From Streptomyces camponoticapitis (GTDB lineage Bacteria; Actinomycetota; Actinomycetes; Streptomycetales; Streptomycetaceae), in NCBI RefSeq assembly GCF_014646115.1, contig NZ_BMMV01000020.1:96425-160424 (forward strand): a DNA stretch of 64,000 nt. Direction: 5' to 3'. The notes under the pieces were generated by a model. That model was not told the DNA's origin. It worked only from the letters and a program-made list of their open reading frames with translations, and did no database searches. Numbering within the stretch: the first letter of the stretch is position 1; every line of letters begins with the position of its first letter. Shown here in pieces: positions 47,913 to 56,923 of this stretch. Made by a program: the position numbers and the translations under genes.

Positions 47913-49532
47913 ATGCGCGAACGCGCCCAGTTGTCGATGAAGGACGTCTCCAAGTCGTACGGCGACCGGACCGTCCTCGATCAGGTGTCGCTCTCCGTAC
48001 GGCCCGGCGAGAAGGCCGGTGTCATCGGGGAGAACGGCTCCGGGAAGTCCACCCTGCTCCGGCTGCTGGCCGGGGCCGAGGCGGCGGACGGCGGGGAGGT
48101 CACCGTCCTCTTCCCCGGCGGTGTCGGGTATCTCGCCCAGACCTTCGGGCTCGATCCCCGCCGCACCGTCCAGGCCGCGGTCGACACCGCTCTCGCCGAC
48201 CTGCGGGAGCTCGAACGCCGTATCCGCGCCGCCGAGGCCGCGCTCGCCGACGCCACGGAGGCCGAACTGACCACGTACGGCGATCTGTTGACCGCCTACG
48301 AGGAGCGGGGCGGTTACGGGGCGGACGCCCGCGTCGACGCCGCACTGCACGGACTGGGGCTCGCCCATGTCGGCCGGGAGCGCCCGCTCGGGTCGCTCTC
48401 CGGCGGTGAGCGGTCCCGCGTGGCGCTCGCCTGCGTCCTCGCGGCAGCCCCAGAGCTGCTGCTGCTCGACGAGCCGACCAACCATCTCGATCTGCGGGCC
48501 ACCACCTATCTGGAGGAGCGACTCCGGTCGCACCGGGGCACGGTGGTCGCCGTCACCCACGACCGCGCGTTCCTGGAGCGCGTCGCGACGACGATCCTGG
48601 AGGTCGACCGGGACACCCGTGCCGTGACGCGGTACGGCGACGGCTGGACCGGCTACCGCACGGCCAAGGCCGCCGCCCGGCGCCGCTGGGAGCAGGACCA
48701 CCAGGAGTGGCTGGACGATCTGGCCCGCACGAGGGAACTGGTCACCGCCGCCGGCCAGCGGCTCGCGTCGACCGGGAAGGACCCCCGGCAGGGCTTCGGC
48801 AAGCACCGTCGCTCGCACGAGGCGAAGCTGTCGGGCCAGGTCAGGGCGGCGCGGGTACGGCTGGAGCGGCTGGAGCGGGAGCCGGTGCCCGCCCCTCCGG
48901 AGCCGCTCGCCTTCACCGCCGCCCCGGCGACCACCGGGGCCGACGGCGTGCTGGCCGAGCTGACCGGCGTCGTGGTCGGGGACCGGCTGCGGCTGGACTC
49001 CCTCCAGGTGAAGGCGGGGACGCGGCTGCTGGTCGACGGGCCCAACGGCGCGGGCAAGACCACGCTGCTGCGGGTGCTGGCGGGAGATCTCACGCCGGAT
49101 GAGGGCACCGCGCACCGTACGGCCGAAGTCGGCTACCTGGCGCAGGAGTTGGCCACCGCCTGGGCGGCGTCGCCGCTCTCGCTCCTCGGCGCGTTCGCGG
49201 CGGGACGGCGAGGGCTGCCCGAGGAGCACACCGACGAGCTGCTGGCTCTCGGGCTCTTCCGCGAGGAGGATCTGTCCGTGCCCGTGGCCGGGCTCTCCGT
49301 GGGCCAGCGGCGCCGGCTCGAACTGGCCAGGCTGCTGACGCGCCCCGCCGATCTGCTGATCCTGGACGAGCCGACGAACCATGTGGCGCTGAGCCTGGTG
49401 GAGGAGCTGGAACGGGCGCTCGTCGGTTACGAGGGCGCCGTGGTGGTCGTCTCGCACGACCGCCGCTTCCGAAGCGAATTCGCGGGCGCACGCCTGGAGT
49501 TGACGGCGGGCAGGGTGGTGCCGGGCAACTGA
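47913..49532 (+). CDS. ABC-F family ATPase (antibiotic resistance / translation factor)
   Basis: 539 residues without membrane helices, two ABC domains in tandem. First site: GENGSGKST, LSGGERSR, LLLLDEPTNHLDL; second: GPNGAGKTT, LSVGQRRRLELA, LILDEPTNH. The domains are joined by a charged helical linker (about 220-320) that in this family reaches toward the peptidyl-transferase centre. The length and short linker resemble resistance-type proteins of the macrolide, lincosamide or pleuromutilin class. AGGGAAG precedes the ATG. The upstream leader peptide and hairpin suggest induction by ribosome-targeting drugs. Confidence 0.88.
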   Translation: MRERAQLSMKDVSKSYGDRTVLDQVSLSVRPGEKAGVIGENGSGKSTLLRLLAGAEAADGGEVTVLFPGGVGYLAQTFGLDPRRTVQAAVDTALADLRELERRIRAAEAALADATEAELTTYGDLLTAYEERGGYGADARVDAALHGLGLAHVGRERPLGSLSGGERSRVALACVLAAAPELLLLDEPTNHLDLRATTYLEERLRSHRGTVVAVTHDRAFLERVATTILEVDRDTRAVTRYGDGWTGYRTAKAAARRRWEQDHQEWLDDLARTRELVTAAGQRLASTGKDPRQGFGKHRRSHEAKLSGQVRAARVRLERLEREPVPAPPEPLAFTAAPATTGADGVLAELTGVVVGDRLRLDSLQVKAGTRLLVDGPNGAGKTTLLRVLAGDLTPDEGTAHRTAEVGYLAQELATAWAASPLSLLGAFAAGRRGLPEEHTDELLALGLFREEDLSVPVAGLSVGQRRRLELARLLTRPADLLILDEPTNHVALSLVEELERALVGYEGAVVVVSHDRRFRSEFAGARLELTAGRVVPGN

Positions 49533-49567
49533 CACCGAGGCTCTGGGCCCTGTCCGCCGGACAAAGC

Positions 49568-50566
49568 CTAAAGCTTGGCCTGGAATATCGCGGCCGGCCG
49601 CTCGCGCCGGTACCCGAGCGCCGCGTTCACCGCCAGCATCGGCGCGTTGTCGTCGGCGACGCTGGTGCTGATCTCCCGCACTCCGGGGTGGCGTTCGGCG
49701 AGCGTGCCCAGCATGTGGCGTTTGACCGCCCGCCCCAGTCCGCGCCCGCGGTGCTCCGGGACGACCACCGTGTCGTACTGGAGCGCCCGGGTGTGCGACG
49801 GGTCGCGCAGGACCAGTTCGGTGTACGCGGCGACCCGGTCCACACCCTCGCCCGCGCCGTCCGCCTCGGCGAGCACCACCGAGGTGAGGATGATGCCGCC
49901 CCGGTCGTCAACGAGCCGGGCGGCGCCCCGTACCCGCTCCGCGTCCCACCGCGGCGTCCGCTCGTCCACGCCGCCCGCGGGCGCGTCCCGCATCACGTCG
50001 TGCGCCCGCGCGAACTCGTCGGCGAGCGCGTCCGGGACGACGCCGTCCCAGTCCTCGAAGCGGTAGCCGTCGGGCAGCCGCGCCTCCGGCAGTTGGGCGT
50101 CCGCCTCCCGGACCCGCTGGACGTACCAGGCCAGCGGCAGCGCCTTGCCGAAGCCGAGCCCGTCGACGAACGCCTCGCCGGCGCCGCCCACTTCGAGCAT
50201 GGTGGAGACCGAACTGCGCCCGTCGGCGGCCAGTTCGGCCCGTATCGCGCTCCACAGCTGAGCGCCCACACCGCGCCGCCGGGCCTCGGGGCGGACGACC
50301 AGGGCGTCGAGGAAGGCCGTGTGCCGGTTGCTCTCCTCGGTGAACAGGAGCAGCGCGGCCACGCCGTCGTAGGACCCGTCGGGAGCGGCCCACACCAGAT
50401 GGAGCATCCGGGCGTGGGGCGACCGCACACGCAGCTTCCCGGCGGTCTCGGTGCGGCCGGGTTCCGGTACGGACGCGGGCACGTCCTGGAGATGGGCAGC
50501 CGCGATCACGTCATGCCAGGCGTCTGTCTCCGCCTCCGACGGCGGGGTCCCCAGAGTCATCAGCAT
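49568..50566 (-). CDS. GNAT-family acetyltransferase with two GNAT domains
   Basis: 332 residues. Two GNAT folds in tandem: the first has the acetyl-CoA motif RPEARRRGVGAQLW (about 92-105), the second VVPEHRGRGLGRAVKRHML (about 267-285). Such double-domain enzymes resemble mycothiol synthase in layout, but the context and low similarity do not support MshD. The substrate is unknown. It converges with the ABC-F gene. Confidence 0.78.
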   Translation of the reverse strand: MLMTLGTPPSEAETDAWHDVIAAAHLQDVPASVPEPGRTETAGKLRVRSPHARMLHLVWAAPDGSYDGVAALLLFTEESNRHTAFLDALVVRPEARRRGVGAQLWSAIRAELAADGRSSVSTMLEVGGAGEAFVDGLGFGKALPLAWYVQRVREADAQLPEARLPDGYRFEDWDGVVPDALADEFARAHDVMRDAPAGGVDERTPRWDAERVRGAARLVDDRGGIILTSVVLAEADGAGEGVDRVAAYTELVLRDPSHTRALQYDTVVVPEHRGRGLGRAVKRHMLGTLAERHPGVREISTSVADDNAPMLAVNAALGYRRERPAAIFQAKL

Positions 50567-50696
50567 GATCCGAACCTACGCGCACTACCCGGCCCGCGCC
50601 CCCGAGTTGTACGGCCTTCCCGGTCAGTGAGACCCGTTTTCCGCGCCGTTGGTTGCCTGTGAGGCACCACCGATCTCCCTAGCCCCCGACAACACA

Positions 50697-50735
50697 CCAC
50701 GGCGGCGGCACCCGGTCGGGGTGCCGCCGCCGTGG
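50697..50735 (-). terminator. hairpin after the L,D-transpeptidase gene
   Basis: Seventeen perfect pairs (CCACGGCGGCGGCACCC and its complement at 50719-50735) around a five-base loop, 17 bases beyond the stop at 50752. Confidence 0.85.
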
Positions 50736-50751
50736 GCGTACGCGGTGGGAC

Positions 50752-52020
50752 TCAGGCGGCGGCGCCGGCCTTCCAGTCCGCCCAGCTCAGGTTCCAGCCG
50801 TTGAGGCCGTTGTCGGGCTGGATGGTCTTGTCCGGGGAGTTCTTGACGATGACCACGTCACCGACGATCGAGTTGTCGTAGAACCAGGCGGCCGGCTGGT
50901 TGGGGTCGTTCGCGCCCTTGGCGTCGTTCAGACCGACACAGCCGTGGCTGGTGTTGGACGAGCCGAAGATCGAGTCGTCGCCCCAGTAGTTGCCGTGGAT
51001 GAAGGTGCCCGACGTGGACAGCCGCATCGCGTGCGGCACGTCCTTGATGTCGTACTCACCCTTGCCGTCGTCGTCGGTGAAGCCGACCGTCGCACCGTTC
51101 ATCCGGGTCTCCTTGAACTTCTCGGAGATCACCATCTGACCGTTGTACGTCGGGTTCTCCGGGGAGCCGGCGGAGATCGGGATCGTCTTGATCGTCTTGC
51201 CGTCCTGCTGAATGGTCATGGTCTTGGCCTTGGTGTCGACCGTGGAGACCTGGTTACGGCCGATCTTGAAGGTGACCGTCTTCTGCTGGACTCCGAAGAC
51301 CCCGTCCGCGCCCTCGACGCCGTCGAGCGCCAGCTTCAGCGTGACGGTCGAGCCGCCCTGCCAGTACTGCTCGGGGCGGAAGTCCAGGCGCTGCGAGTTG
51401 AACCAGTGGCCGACGACCTCCTGGCCACTGCTCGACGTGACGGTGATCCCGCCCTGGACGGCGGCCTTGTTGGTGATCCCCTTGTCGAAGTTGAGCGAGA
51501 CCGGCATTCCGACGCCGACGGTCGAGCCGTCCTCGGGCGTGAAGTTTCCGATGAAGCTGTTGTCCGGCGAGACGGTCGTGAACGACGAGTTCTCGTGGGC
51601 CTCTCGGTCCTTGGAGTCCTTCGCCGTGGCGGTGATCTTGTATGTGGTGGAGCGTTCCAGCTGGCCGTCCGGCTTCCAGCTCTTCGCGTCGGCCGCCATC
51701 GTGCCCTTCACGGCGGTCCCGTCGGCGGTGGTCATCTCGACCGTCGTGAGCGTGCCCTTCTTGACGGTGACCTTCGCGGCGTTGTTGATGCTCGCGTCGT
51801 CGGCGCCGTTCTTGGGCGAGATGGCTATCTGGGCCTCGGACGTGTCCTTCGCCGCCGCCTCGTCCACCTGCGCCTGCGAATCTTTCGAACGTTCGGCTCC
51901 GGGGTCGTCCCCGTCGTCGCCACCGCTGCAGGCCGAGAGCACCAGCACCCCGCCGAGCAGTGCGGACGCGGCCGCGAGGCCCTTGCGCCGCTTGCCGTTC
52001 GTCATCACACGCTTCTCCAT
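50752..52020 (-). CDS. lipoprotein L,D-transpeptidase
   Basis: 422 residues. A lipoprotein signal ends in LVLSACSGG, so the enzyme is anchored outside the membrane. Two immunoglobulin-like domains (about 75-250) precede the YkuD catalytic domain, which holds HGNYW and SHGCVGLNDA with the active Cys. It forms 3-3 crosslinks in peptidoglycan and is insensitive to most beta-lactams. The architecture matches the mycobacterial LdtMt2 type. The start is the first of two close Met codons. Confidence 0.92.
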   Translation of the reverse strand: MEKRVMTNGKRRKGLAAASALLGGVLVLSACSGGDDGDDPGAERSKDSQAQVDEAAAKDTSEAQIAISPKNGADDASINNAAKVTVKKGTLTTVEMTTADGTAVKGTMAADAKSWKPDGQLERSTTYKITATAKDSKDREAHENSSFTTVSPDNSFIGNFTPEDGSTVGVGMPVSLNFDKGITNKAAVQGGITVTSSSGQEVVGHWFNSQRLDFRPEQYWQGGSTVTLKLALDGVEGADGVFGVQQKTVTFKIGRNQVSTVDTKAKTMTIQQDGKTIKTIPISAGSPENPTYNGQMVISEKFKETRMNGATVGFTDDDGKGEYDIKDVPHAMRLSTSGTFIHGNYWGDDSIFGSSNTSHGCVGLNDAKGANDPNQPAAWFYDNSIVGDVVIVKNSPDKTIQPDNGLNGWNLSWADWKAGAAA

Positions 52021-52197
52021 CGTCGCCGATCCCTGCCCTATGACCTTTAAGAACACCCATACCGGTTCGTCCGGTTCCACCGCGAACGAAGATGTGTGCA
52101 ACGCCACTCGCACTCCGGGATGTACACACGCGGCGCACTTGTAAGCCCCGGTCCGCGTTCGACGGCGTCCCGGGGCCAAGGGTGTCACGCGCGTGAG

Positions 52198-52578
52198 CTA
52201 CAACCCGCCCGGGCGCCCGGTCGCCGCACCGTTCGCGCCATCTCCGCCCTCATTATCGCCGTCGTCGAGGTCCTCCTCGTCCACGTCCCATTCCACGCTC
52301 TCGGGGTCGTAGTCGATCAGCTCACTGCTCCACGAGCCCTGGGCCAGCTCCACCCCGGGCACCTCGCCGACCATGTCCGCCGGCTCCACCAGGTACGCGA
52401 GCGCCTCAGCCTCGTCTTCCCGCACCGCCGCGCGGGCATGCGTACGTTCTTCGTCCGGCATCGAATCGTCCGTCGCGATCCGGGTCAGGGCGGCCTCGGT
52501 CAGCTCTTCCGGATCAGTGATCTCCAGCACGAGTTCGAGGTGCAGCCGGACATAGCGGGATGTCTCAGGAGTACTCAT
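52198..52578 (-). CDS. acidic protein of unknown function
   Basis: 126 residues. Helical N-terminal half (MSTPETSRYVRLHLELVLEI, then a run of Glu/Asp/Ala) and a very acidic C-terminus (SVEWDVDEEDLDDGDNEGGDG) that is probably disordered. No membrane segment. The ATG at 52578 is chosen by the coding pattern; an earlier in-frame Met lies in unlike sequence. It is close to the divergent start of a small secreted protein. Function unknown. Confidence 0.65.
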   Translation of the reverse strand: MSTPETSRYVRLHLELVLEITDPEELTEAALTRIATDDSMPDEERTHARAAVREDEAEALAYLVEPADMVGEVPGVELAQGSWSSELIDYDPESVEWDVDEEDLDDGDNEGGDGANGAATGRPGGL

Positions 52579-52683
52579 AACCGGAGAGTAGGCCTCCGGA
52601 CCCGGTCGACTTTCCCGCGACCCGCTGCTTTCACTAGCATCGGCGCACCCAGCCAATTCGGCGTTTTCCCAAGGGAGATCGAT

Positions 52684-52872
52684 TTGTCTGTCGTACGCCG
52701 ACCGCTGCTCACGGCCATAGCCGCCGGAATCCTGCTCTGCGCTCTGTGGTTCGTCCCCTCGGCGAACGCCACGAACGAGCGGAGCCCTCAGCAGCGGTCA
52801 GCCTCCACCACCCACGAGGAATCGAGGCTCGCCCTCGCCGACCCGGGAAGCGGCGTGGACTCCACGCCGTAG
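52684..52872 (+). CDS. small secreted or membrane-anchored peptide
   Basis: 62 residues. The TTG at 52684 follows GGGAG by six bases and opens a signal peptide (LLTAIAAGILLCALWFVPSANA, about 8-29), leaving a hydrophilic mature part of about 33 residues rich in Ser, Arg, Thr and Glu. A frame open further upstream lacks coding character. A strong terminator follows directly. Function unknown. Confidence 0.6.
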   Translation: MSVVRRPLLTAIAAGILLCALWFVPSANATNERSPQQRSASTTHEESRLALADPGSGVDSTP

Positions 52873-52881
52873 TACGCGGAA

Positions 52882-52910
52882 GGGGGCCGCCCGGCTGCCG
52901 GGCGGCCCCC
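52882..52910. terminator. bidirectional terminator between the small gene and hutH
   Basis: GGGGGCCGCCCGG and its complement (52898-52910) form 13 perfect pairs around a three-base loop; outer GTACG/CGTAC bases extend it. The two adjacent genes converge here. Confidence 0.85.
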
Positions 52911-52920
52911 TCCGTACGAC

Positions 52921-54468
52921 TCAGACCAGTGGACCGGTCACCGGCTCCACCGCGGCCACCAGCCGACCCTCCCGCAGGAAGGTATCGGCCAAGGCGAGAT
53001 CCGGCGACAGGAACCGGTCGGGCCCCGGCCCCTCGATCCCCGCCGCCCGCACCGCCTCGATGGCGGCCTGCGACGCGGGCGCGGGCACCAGGCCCGCACG
53101 CAGCTCGATCGCGCGGGTCGCCGCGTACATCTCGACGGCGATGATCCGGGTCAGATGATCAACGGCCGTACGGAGCTTGCGCGCCGCCGACCAGCCCATC
53201 GACACATGGTCCTCCTGCATCGCCGACGACGGGATGGAGTCCACCGACGCCGGGACGGCCAGCCTCTTCATCTCGCTGACCAGCGCGGCCTGCGTGTACT
53301 GCGCGATCATCAGGCCCGAGTCGACACCGGGGTCGTCCGCGAGGAACGCGGGCAGTCCGTGCGAACGGTTCTTGTCGAGCAGCCGGTCCGTGCGGCGCTC
53401 GGCGATGGAGCCGAGATCGGCGGCGACGATCGCCAGGAAGTCCAGCACGTACGCGACCGGGGCGCCGTGGAAGTTGCCGTTGGACTCCACGCGGCCGTCC
53501 GGCAGCACCACCGGGTTGTCGACGGCGGACGCCAGCTCACGGTCGGCCACGATCCGGGCGTACGCCAGGGTGTCGCGGCCCGCGCCGGCCACCTGCGGGG
53601 CGCAGCGCACCGAGTACGCGTCCTGCACCCGGGGAGCGGCGTCCTGCTGGAAGTGCCCGGTCAGCCCGGACCCGGCGAGCACCCGCAGCATGTTGTCGGC
53701 GCTGACGCCCTGGCCGGGGTGCGGGCGGATGGCGTGCAGCTCGGGGGCGAGGACCTTCGCCGTGCCGAGCAGGGCCTCCAGGCTCAGCGCGGCCGTGATG
53801 TCGGCGGAGGTGTAGAGGCGCTCTAGGTCGGCGAGGGCCATGACCAGCATCCCGAGCATGCCGTCGGTCCCGTTGAGCAGCGCGAGCCCCTCCTTCTCCC
53901 GCAGCTCCACAGGCACGATGCCGTGCTCGGCGAGCAACTCGGCGGCGGGCCGCAGGACGCCGTCCGGGCCCTCCGCTTCGCCCTCGCCCATCAGCGTCAG
54001 CGCGCAGTGCGAGAGCGGCGCGAGGTCGCCGGAGCACCCCAGGGAGCCGTACTCGTGCACGACGGGCGTGATCCCCGCGTTCAGCACGTCCGCCATGGTC
54101 TGCGCGACCTCGGGGCGTACGCCGGTACGACCGGACGCGAGGGTCTTGAGCCGCAGGAACATCAACGCCCGCACGACCTCGCGCTCGACGCGCGGGCCCA
54201 TACCGGCGGCGTGCGACCGCACGATGTTCCGCTGCAACTGCGCGCGGAGCTCCGGGCCGATGTGCCGGCTGGCGAGGGCGCCGAACCCGGTGGAGACGCC
54301 GTACACGGGCTCGGGCTTCGCGGCGAGGGAGTCGACGATCTCGCGGGCGGCGGCGAGCGCGGAGAGGGCGTCGGCGGAGAGCTCGACGGGGGCGTTGCCG
54401 CGGGCGACGGCGACGACGTCTTCGGCGGTGGTGCCGGAGGTCCCCACGACGACTGTGCGCATATTCAT
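52921..54468 (-). CDS. hutH: histidine ammonia-lyase
   Basis: 515 residues. Converts histidine to trans-urocanate. The electrophilic MIO prosthetic group forms from the triad in GSLGCSGDLAPLSH (residues 145-147); here it is Cys-Ser-Gly, as I recall for Streptomyces enzymes, in place of Ala-Ser-Gly. The active-site Tyr region (VYGVSTGFG) and the C-terminal SSAMQEDHVSMG are conserved. A promoter with GTGACA and TACGCT lies so close that the ATG is the likely transcription start. Other hut genes are not in the window. Confidence 0.95.
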   Translation of the reverse strand: MNMRTVVVGTSGTTAEDVVAVARGNAPVELSADALSALAAAREIVDSLAAKPEPVYGVSTGFGALASRHIGPELRAQLQRNIVRSHAAGMGPRVEREVVRALMFLRLKTLASGRTGVRPEVAQTMADVLNAGITPVVHEYGSLGCSGDLAPLSHCALTLMGEGEAEGPDGVLRPAAELLAEHGIVPVELREKEGLALLNGTDGMLGMLVMALADLERLYTSADITAALSLEALLGTAKVLAPELHAIRPHPGQGVSADNMLRVLAGSGLTGHFQQDAAPRVQDAYSVRCAPQVAGAGRDTLAYARIVADRELASAVDNPVVLPDGRVESNGNFHGAPVAYVLDFLAIVAADLGSIAERRTDRLLDKNRSHGLPAFLADDPGVDSGLMIAQYTQAALVSEMKRLAVPASVDSIPSSAMQEDHVSMGWSAARKLRTAVDHLTRIIAVEMYAATRAIELRAGLVPAPASQAAIEAVRAAGIEGPGPDRFLSPDLALADTFLREGRLVAAVEPVTGPLV

Positions 54469-54797
54469 ATTCAGGAGCGTACGTACTGAAACTCAACGTG
54501 TCACTACGGGGTGGTCTCCGGCGCGGGGTCGCCATCCGGCGCGGTTGCGGGTCTTGGTTGCTGTCTCGTTGCCGGGGGGGCGCTGTTACTGCCCCGTACC
54601 GGCCCGCGGGTTGGAAGGGGGACGCGCAGGGGTCGTGTCCGGACACTTGGGCTGATTTGTGGCGCGTGGGAATGCTGGTTCCCCCGGGTCCAACGAGCCC
54701 TGCACGCGACGTAAATCACGCCGTCCGGGCATGACCCCGGAGCGGCACCCGGCAACCACCGCAACCCGGTCCGCGCCGCAGGCGACCCCGCGAACCC
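54469..54797. other. hutH to GGDEF intergenic region
   Basis: 329 bases. The hutH promoter occupies 54476-54504; the remainder shows no supported gene, no strong hairpin and no repeat that I could find. Confidence 0.6.
54476..54504 (-). promoter_or_regulatory. promoter of hutH, leaderless transcript
   Basis: On the reverse strand GTGACA (54504-54499) is followed by 17 bases and TACGCT (54481-54476), then seven bases to the ATG of hutH. No ribosome binding site exists before that ATG, so transcription probably starts at it. Confidence 0.6.
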
Positions 54798-55973
54798 TCA
54801 GGCACCCCCGCCGGGAGGCACCCGCGGCATGCCACGGAACCGGCGACGCTCCCCCGCCGCCGGTGTCCTCGGTGGCGGCTCGTCCGCCAGCCGCACCACC
54901 CCTCCGTCCCGCCCCGCCACCACCGGCCCCACCGACCGCGCCGCCTTCGCCCGGTACTGCGCCGCGTCCGCCAACCGGAACAGCCGCCGCGCCGATCTCA
55001 GCGGCCCGATCGGATCCCCCGTCGACGCGATCCCGCACGCCACCCCCTCCCCCAGTTCCAACTCCGCCGCCCGGCGGCAGAGTTCATCGGCGACCTCGAC
55101 CACGTCGTCCGCCGCCGGCCCCACCGTCAGCAGACAGAACTCGTCGCCCCCCAGCCGCGCCGCCAACGCACCCGGCAGCCGCGCCCCGCAGACGGAGAGC
55201 AGCGAGCCGAATCGTTCCAGCAGCCGGTCACCGACCGCGTGCCCATGGGTGTCGTTCACGCGCTTGAGGCCGTTGAGGTCGCAGACGACGAGGCTGACGA
55301 CCGACCCGTCGTCGCGGTGCAGCGCGATCGCCTCGTCGAGGCGCATGTCCACCGCGCGGCGGTTGGCGAGCCCCGTCAGCGGATCGGTGAAGGCCAGCCG
55401 CCGGACCTCTTCGAGCCGCTCCGTCTGCGCGATCCCCGACGCCACGACGGACGCGATGACGGTCGCGAAGTCCGCGTCGGCGCGCCCGAAGACCGGCGTC
55501 CCGAGCGGCCTCGCCACGTACAGCTCCCCCCACGCCCGCCCGTGCAGCACGATCGGCGCGACGACGCAGCACCCCCGGCCGCGCCTGCGCAGCGCGGCGA
55601 CGCGCTGGTGGCAGTAGCCCGGCTCGCCGCCGGCGGCCGTGGCGGCCGGCCCGTCGATCGTCTCGACCCACGCGTTGGGCTCACCACCCCCCGCCCACCG
55701 TTCGTGCAGGAACTCCGCGATCTCGGGGAACCGGTGCACCGGATACGACTCGTCCTCGGGGAACTCCTCCTCCCCCTCGGCCAGGTCCCCCGCGTTCACG
55801 AGGACCTTGAGCTGCCCGAGGTCCCGCTCCCACACGGACAGCGCGGCGAAGCTGCCGGCCAGAGCCTCGCGCGCGCCGAGCGCGGCGGCCCGCCAGGATT
55901 CGTGGGGGGTGTGCGCCGAAGCCATGGCCTGCGCGAGCTCCACCACGGCCCGTAGCCGTACGTCCTCTCCCAT
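54798..55973 (-). CDS. GAF-GGDEF diguanylate cyclase
   Basis: 391 residues, no membrane helix. A GAF-like sensor (about 10-185) is joined to a GGDEF domain (about 190-345). The catalytic motif is RLGGDEFC (275-279), the substrate region DLNGLKRVNDTHGHAVGDRLL is intact, and the family TDPLTGLANRRA entry is present. The inhibitory RxxD site expected five residues upstream reads RLPG, so product inhibition should be absent. It makes c-di-GMP, which in Streptomyces governs BldD and the switch to sporulation. GTGATG at the start leaves a one-codon ambiguity. Confidence 0.85.
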   Translation of the reverse strand: MGEDVRLRAVVELAQAMASAHTPHESWRAAALGAREALAGSFAALSVWERDLGQLKVLVNAGDLAEGEEEFPEDESYPVHRFPEIAEFLHERWAGGGEPNAWVETIDGPAATAAGGEPGYCHQRVAALRRRGRGCCVVAPIVLHGRAWGELYVARPLGTPVFGRADADFATVIASVVASGIAQTERLEEVRRLAFTDPLTGLANRRAVDMRLDEAIALHRDDGSVVSLVVCDLNGLKRVNDTHGHAVGDRLLERFGSLLSVCGARLPGALAARLGGDEFCLLTVGPAADDVVEVADELCRRAAELELGEGVACGIASTGDPIGPLRSARRLFRLADAAQYRAKAARSVGPVVAGRDGGVVRLADEPPPRTPAAGERRRFRGMPRVPPGGGA

Positions 55974-56051
55974 CACCCCACCTTAGGGTGCTTTGGGGCG
56001 AATTGATTACTCGGAGCGAGAAATCGTCACTCTGCGTGCGGCGGGGCGGCC

Positions 56052-56855
56052 CTACTCGCCGGGCCACTCCGGCTTCCGCTTCTCGTTGAACGCGGCAACA
56101 CCCTCCGTACGGTCCCCGGAGAAGGCCACCGACCGCCATGCCGCGTCCTCGACCTCCAGACCGGCCCGCAGGTCGAGCCCGTGCCCGAGCCGCAGGGCCC
56201 GCTTCGCCGCCCGCAGCCCCACCGGCGAGTTCGCGGCGATACGGGACGCCAGCGCCAGCGCCTCGTCGCGGTCGGCCGCCTCCCCCACCAGCTGGTCGAC
56301 CAGGCCGAGCGCGTGCGCCTCCGGGGCCTCCAACCGCCGTGCGGTGAAGATCAGTTCGGCAGCGCGGGCGGCTCCGACGCGGCGCGGCAGCAGTTGCGTA
56401 CCGCCGCCGCCGGGGATCACGCCGACCGACACCTCGGGCAGCCCGACGACGGCCGTGGCGTCGGCGACGATCAGATCGCAGGAGAGCGCCAGCTCGAACC
56501 CGCCGCCGAGGGCGAAGCCGTGCACGGCGGCGATGGTGGGCATCGGGAGTTCCAGGACGCCGGTGTACGCGGCGCGGGCGGTCGGCCGCTGCCGTACCAG
56601 TTCGGCGTCGCTCAGCGAGTTCCGCTCCTTGAGATCCGCGCCGACGCAGAAGGCGCGGGCGTGGGTCGAGGTGAGGACGGTGACCCGTACGTCCCGGTCG
56701 GCGCCGAGCGCCGCGCAGGCCGCGCCGATGGAGCGCGCCATCTCGGTCGAGACCGCGTTCATCGCCTTGGGCCGGTCGAGCACCAGCTCCGCCACATGAC
56801 CGTGCCGACGTACCGCGACGAACTCCCCGAACCGCCGCTCGTCCTCTGTGCCCAC
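56052..56855 (-). CDS. enoyl-CoA hydratase/isomerase family protein
   Basis: 267 residues. Crotonase fold with the oxyanion-hole Gly in ADLKERNSL (near residue 75) and HGFALGGGFELALSCDLIVA; catalytic Glu positions are in the region PEVSVGVIPGGGGTQLLPR. It is probably a beta-oxidation hydratase for short acyl-CoA esters. Two GTG codons nine bases apart are both possible starts; the later was taken because GGGTGG precedes it. A 26-bp palindrome lies 15 bases upstream. Confidence 0.85.
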   Translation of the reverse strand: MGTEDERRFGEFVAVRRHGHVAELVLDRPKAMNAVSTEMARSIGAACAALGADRDVRVTVLTSTHARAFCVGADLKERNSLSDAELVRQRPTARAAYTGVLELPMPTIAAVHGFALGGGFELALSCDLIVADATAVVGLPEVSVGVIPGGGGTQLLPRRVGAARAAELIFTARRLEAPEAHALGLVDQLVGEAADRDEALALASRIAANSPVGLRAAKRALRLGHGLDLRAGLEVEDAAWRSVAFSGDRTEGVAAFNEKRKPEWPGE

Positions 56856-56869
56856 CGCGCCCACCCGCT

Positions 56870-56895
56870 TCCCGGTCAACGATCGTTGACCGGGA
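56870..56895. promoter_or_regulatory. 26-bp perfect palindrome between cya and the enoyl-CoA hydratase gene
   Basis: Thirteen bases (TCCCGGTCAACGA) are followed directly by their exact complement (56883-56895). The site is 28 bases behind the cya stop and 15 bases before the hydratase start. It may be a repressor operator for the hydratase, a terminator of cya, or both. Confidence 0.6.
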
Positions 56896-56923
56896 TCATA
56901 GGCGGCGCCCGTACGGCGGGGAG

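Noticed and set aside
49542..49570. Short inverted repeat between the ABC-F and GNAT stops, considered as a complete mobile element
   Set aside because: There is no body between the ends; a weak bidirectional terminator or an old relic explains it as well.
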